From: Mariprofundaceae bacterium
GTDB taxonomy: Bacteria > Pseudomonadota > Zetaproteobacteria > Mariprofundales > Mariprofundaceae
Reading direction: 5' to 3'
Assembly (NCBI GenBank): GCA_030950835.1
Contig: JAUZQU010000224.1
Coordinates: forward strand, 1-15,941
Length of the DNA stretch: 15,941 nt
Of this stretch, positions 13,641 through 15,941 are shown piece after piece. A model generated the notes under the pieces. That model had not been told where the DNA came from and ran no database searches. It saw only the letters and a program-made list of their open reading frames with translations. Both the position numbers and the translations under genes were made by a program. Every line of letters starts with the position of its first letter. Positions within the stretch are counted from its first letter, which is position 1.

Positions 13641-14816
13641 ATGTTAAAAGGTAAAATGGTCATCGGACAATCAGGCGGGCCTACGGCAGTCATCAACCAA
13701 TCATTGGTTGGAGCAATTTTAGAAGCGCGGAAACATGAGAGTATTACAGGTATTTTAGGTGCAAGACATGGTTTGGCGGGCATCATGAAAGAAGATTTTA
13801 TTGATCTAAGCAGCCAGCCAGTCGCCCAACTCGAAGACATCGCCAACACCCCTGCCGCAGCTTTAGGTTCGGTGCGCTTAAAACCTGGAAAAGCGGAATG
13901 CGAGCGTGTGTTTGAAGTATTCAAACAACATGATGTGCGCTTTTTCTTTTATATTGGTGGTAATGATTCGGCTGAAACAGCCCATATCATTGCCGAAATG
14001 GCAAAAGCAGCCGACTATGATTTTTGTACCATACACATTCCCAAAACTATCGATAATGATTTAAGGGTGACTGACCACTGCCCAGGTTTTGCCTCGGCTG
14101 CTAAATTTGTGGCTTTGGCATTTATGGGAGATGATAGGGATAATCAAGCGTTATCGGGTGTGAAAATCAATGTTGTGATGGGGCGTGATGCAGGGTTTTT
14201 AACCGCAGCATCGGCGTTGGCGCGTCAACATGAAGGTGATGGACCACATTTGATTTATGTACCTGAACGGGTATTTAAACCTGCGCAATTTCAAGAAGAT
14301 GTAAGGAAACAAGTAGCCGAACATGGGCGTTGTGTGATTGCTGTATCTGAAGGTATTGTAGACGATTCAGGGCAACCCATTGCCAGCAGTGGCGAAAAAG
14401 ACTCACATGGTAATTTGCAACTTTCAGGCACAGGTGCCTTGGGTGATGCCTTATCTGCCATGCTCAAAGCAGCCTTGCCAGAAGGGACGCGCATCAGAGC
14501 CGATACCTTTGGTTATCTACAACGCAGCTTTCCTAGCGTCGTTGCCGATGTGGATGTAAAGGAAGCGCGCGAAGTGGGTACTTTTGCAGTACACCATGCT
14601 GCGACATCGGCAAGTAATGGTTCAGTTGCCATCAAACGCTTGAGTAATAAACCCTATCGCAGCGAATATTTCATTACTCCACTTGCCAGTGTCGCCCGCG
14701 AGGCAACCGCTTTAAAAGATGTATACATCGATGAAGCTGGTAATGATGTCACCCAAGCTTGGTTGGATTATGTGTCACCATTGGTGGGGGAATTGCCGCG
14801 CATGGGCAAGTTTTAA
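13641..14816 (+). CDS. Pyrophosphate-dependent 6-phosphofructokinase
   Basis: A 391-residue phosphofructokinase that interconverts fructose-6-phosphate and fructose-1,6-bisphosphate using pyrophosphate instead of ATP, in the cytoplasm. The phosphate-donor signature GGNDS (106-110) has an Asp (109) where ATP enzymes have Gly. PKTIDND (134-140) has Lys135 where ATP enzymes have Gly. Both changes are the classic pyrophosphate-type markers. Asp138 is the expected catalytic base, and MGRDAGFL (180-187) binds the sugar phosphate. The N-terminal GQSGGPTAVIN replaces the ATP-type GGDAPG loop. The enzyme is reversible, so it can serve glycolysis and gluconeogenesis; in some autotrophs and methylotrophs related enzymes also act on sedoheptulose phosphates. 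It is preceded by its own gap and AGGAG site. Its stop overlaps the thiG stop on the other strand. Confidence 0.94.
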   Translation: MLKGKMVIGQSGGPTAVINQSLVGAILEARKHESITGILGARHGLAGIMKEDFIDLSSQPVAQLEDIANTPAAALGSVRLKPGKAECERVFEVFKQHDVRFFFYIGGNDSAETAHIIAEMAKAADYDFCTIHIPKTIDNDLRVTDHCPGFASAAKFVALAFMGDDRDNQALSGVKINVVMGRDAGFLTAASALARQHEGDGPHLIYVPERVFKPAQFQEDVRKQVAEHGRCVIAVSEGIVDDSGQPIASSGEKDSHGNLQLSGTGALGDALSAMLKAALPEGTRIRADTFGYLQRSFPSVVADVDVKEAREVGTFAVHHAATSASNGSVAIKRLSNKPYRSEYFITPLASVAREATALKDVYIDEAGNDVTQAWLDYVSPLVGELPRMGKF

Positions 14817-15592
14817 TCCCAAATATAACCTTCGCTAGGGGAGCTTGCTGAAGCAAAGGCACGTTTAGGCATGCGCCCAGCCAAATATGCTTTGCGCCCA
14901 GCGCGCACAGCATCACGCATTGCTTCTGCCATGAGACATGGATCTTTAGCTTCTGCGATAGCGGTGTTAATCAGGGCTGCATCTGCGCCAAGTTCCAAGG
15001 CTTTGGCAGCATCAGAGGCAGTACCTATGCCTGCATCCACTACAATCGGCACACCTGCCCGCTCTTTGATGACCCGAATATTAAAAGGGTTGGCTAGACC
15101 ACGCCCCGAACCAATCGGATTGCCCAAAGGCATCACTGCCACACAGCCCACTTCTTCTAAACGGGTAGCAACAATAGGATCATCGTTGGTATAGACCATG
15201 ACTTCAAACTCTTCTTTGACCAAAATCTCCGCTGCTTTGATGGTTTCGACTACGTTGGGGTACAAGGTTTGGGTATCACCAAGCACTTCAAGTTTGACCA
15301 AGTTCCAGCCGCCAGCTTCTCTTGCCAAACGCAAGGTACGCACCGCGTCTTCGGCATTAAAGCAACCTGCAGTATTGGGCAAAATGGTGTACTTTTTAGG
15401 GTCGATGTAATCAAGCAAGTTTTCTTCGTTGCTTTGCGTAATATTGACCCTGCGCACGGCCACGGTAATCATCTCTGCACCAGAAGCTTCGGTGGCTAAC
15501 TTGGTCGTGGCAAAATCTTGATACTTGCCCGAACCCACAATCAACCGCGAGTTGAAGGTATAACTGCCTACTTGAAATAAATCGTTGCTCAT
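14813..15592 (-). CDS. thiG: Thiazole synthase ThiG
   Basis: A 259-residue TIM-barrel enzyme that builds the thiazole phosphate of thiamine from 1-deoxy-xylulose-5-phosphate, dehydroglycine and the ThiS thiocarboxylate. The Schiff-base lysine is Lys100 in LVKLEV. Phosphate-binding glycine motifs are visible at MPLGNPIGSGRG (154-165) and VDAGIGTASDAAKALELGAD (185-204). The C-terminal RMPKRAFASASSP is typical. The start is the ATG at 15592, preceded by AGGTGG with a five-base spacer. A GTG at 15616 would overlap thiS and precede the conserved N-terminus. The gene lies ten bases downstream of thiS. Its stop overlaps the converging phosphofructokinase stop by four bases, leaving no room for an intergenic terminator. 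Confidence 0.97.
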   Translation of the reverse strand: MSNDLFQVGSYTFNSRLIVGSGKYQDFATTKLATEASGAEMITVAVRRVNITQSNEENLLDYIDPKKYTILPNTAGCFNAEDAVRTLRLAREAGGWNLVKLEVLGDTQTLYPNVVETIKAAEILVKEEFEVMVYTNDDPIVATRLEEVGCVAVMPLGNPIGSGRGLANPFNIRVIKERAGVPIVVDAGIGTASDAAKALELGADAALINTAIAEAKDPCLMAEAMRDAVRAGRKAYLAGRMPKRAFASASSPSEGYIWD

Positions 15593-15597
15593 TGTTT

Positions 15598-15603
15598 CCA
15601 CCT
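15598..15603 (-). promoter_or_regulatory. Ribosome binding site AGGTGG for thiG
   Basis: AGGTGG on the minus strand, five bases before the thiG ATG. It overlaps the last base of the thiS TGA stop, an arrangement that suggests translational coupling of thiS and thiG. Confidence 0.7.
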
Positions 15604-15800
15604 CACCCACCACCAATCATGTGTACAATTTCAATTTTATCATGCTCTTGCAGCAGCGTATCGGCATACGTACTTTTCGCCACGACTTCAAGATTACGTT
15701 CCACAGCCAGCATACGAATCTCTAGTTGCAGCTCCTCAATCAATGCTTGTACTGTCGTTGCGCAGACATCTTTTGCTTCGCCATTGAGTATAATGTTCAT
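15603..15800 (-). CDS. thiS: Sulfur carrier protein ThiS
   Basis: A 65-residue ubiquitin-fold sulfur carrier. Its C-terminal glycine is adenylated by ThiF, converted to a thiocarboxylate, and donates sulfur to ThiG during thiazole synthesis. The protein starts MNIILNGE, a typical first strand, and ends in I-G-G-G, providing the required C-terminal Gly-Gly. Length is normal (E. coli 66). It is followed by thiG with ten bases between them. No clear Shine-Dalgarno precedes the ATG; an AAGGG lies about 16 bases upstream. No thiF, thiE or thiH lies in the window, and no TPP riboswitch was recognised upstream. Confidence 0.93.
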   Translation of the reverse strand: MNIILNGEAKDVCATTVQALIEELQLEIRMLAVERNLEVVAKSTYADTLLQEHDKIEIVHMIGGG

Positions 15801-15887
15801 AAAAATATCTTTTTTACCCTTGTTTTCGCTGTTTTAGCAACAAATCTCTGTAAAAAATGGACAAATAGCCTATATTTTGATTTGACC
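15801..15887. promoter_or_regulatory. AT-rich divergent intergenic region upstream of thiS
   Basis: 87 AT-rich bases between the minus-strand thiS and a possible plus-strand gene. It contains an 8-base inverted pair, TTTTTTAC (15810-15817) and GTAAAAAA (15850-15857). On the minus strand a TTGCTA is followed after 17 bases by GTAAAA, a weak promoter candidate for thiSG. The conserved TPP-riboswitch core (CUGAGA and partner) was not seen. Confidence 0.3.
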
Positions 15888-15941
15888 ATGTTGAAATTAG
15901 TGCTTAATATCAGCCGCATGTTAGCAGCATCACAAGGGGAT
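15888..15941 (+). CDS. Possible start of an unidentified plus-strand gene, cut by window end
   Basis: An ATG at 15888 opens 18 codons (MLKLVLNISRMLAASQGD) that remain open to the last base. The pattern of hydrophobic residues followed by I-S-R-x-L-A-A-S resembles the helix that often precedes GAF domains in sensory or sigma-54-type regulators, but 18 residues cannot establish that. No good ribosome binding site precedes it. A competing minus-strand frame is open from 15940 to a TGA that overlaps the thiS ATG (ATGA), so the coding strand here is uncertain. Confidence 0.35.
   Translation, partial: MLKLVLNISRMLAASQGD

Noticed and set aside
15801..15941. TPP riboswitch upstream of thiS
   Set aside because: No CUGAGA core or its partner block is visible on the minus strand, and the AT-rich spacer is too short before the next possible gene.
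1..15941. Mobile elements, CRISPR arrays, toxin-antitoxin or phage genes
   Set aside because: No transposase, integrase, regularly spaced repeat array or small paired genes of that kind were found on either strand.

Overview
The window is a gene-dense stretch of a Gram-negative chromosome, probably proteobacterial. Evidence for this is a DegP/DegQ-type periplasmic protease, a signal-anchored TlpA-like thioredoxin, NAD-dependent LigA, AnmK (anhydro-muropeptide recycling) and the yggS-proC-yggT order. Base composition looks uniform, somewhat below 50% GC by eye, with no mobile element, tRNA, rRNA, CRISPR array or integrase. The pyrophosphate-type phosphofructokinase and the general gene set would fit a chemolithoautotrophic or methylotrophic gamma- or zetaproteobacterium. 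That placement is inference only.

Layout. (1) 1-3954, plus strand: the 3' part of an htrA/degP-like protease gene (its start lies before the window), a small glutaredoxin-like protein, a membrane-anchored thioredoxin and ligA, joined by 1-4 nt overlaps or a 4-nt gap. (2) A 130-nt gap with a nested inverted repeat, then cobQ and anmK, 1 nt apart. (3) A gap of about 118 nt with a 12-bp direct repeat and inverted repeats, then a tight run of eight genes (6823-13559): a periplasmic PHP-domain protein with an internal membrane hairpin, a WbqC-family protein, a PIG-L deacetylase, a DegT-type aminotransferase, a WecA/TagO-type polyprenyl-phosphate sugar-1-phosphate transferase, yggS, proC and yggT. 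(4) An 81-nt gap and a pyrophosphate-dependent phosphofructokinase gene. (5) On the minus strand, thiS-thiG, whose last stop codon shares a TTAA palindrome with the phosphofructokinase stop. (6) A short divergent intergenic region and the first codons of a possible plus-strand gene cut by the window end.

How the genes may work together. The first block is envelope protein quality control and thiol redox, followed by a DNA replication/repair ligase. The middle block combines amino-sugar functions (aminotransferase, N-deacetylase, WbqC, lipid-carrier priming enzyme) with an unusual membrane PHP protein. I read it as a small surface-glycan cassette fused transcriptionally to a PLP/proline housekeeping operon. 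This is the part most worth following up. The PHP protein in particular has two transmembrane helices inserted inside its catalytic domain and a non-canonical first metal motif. I did not find a clearly unprecedented system; most genes belong to known families.
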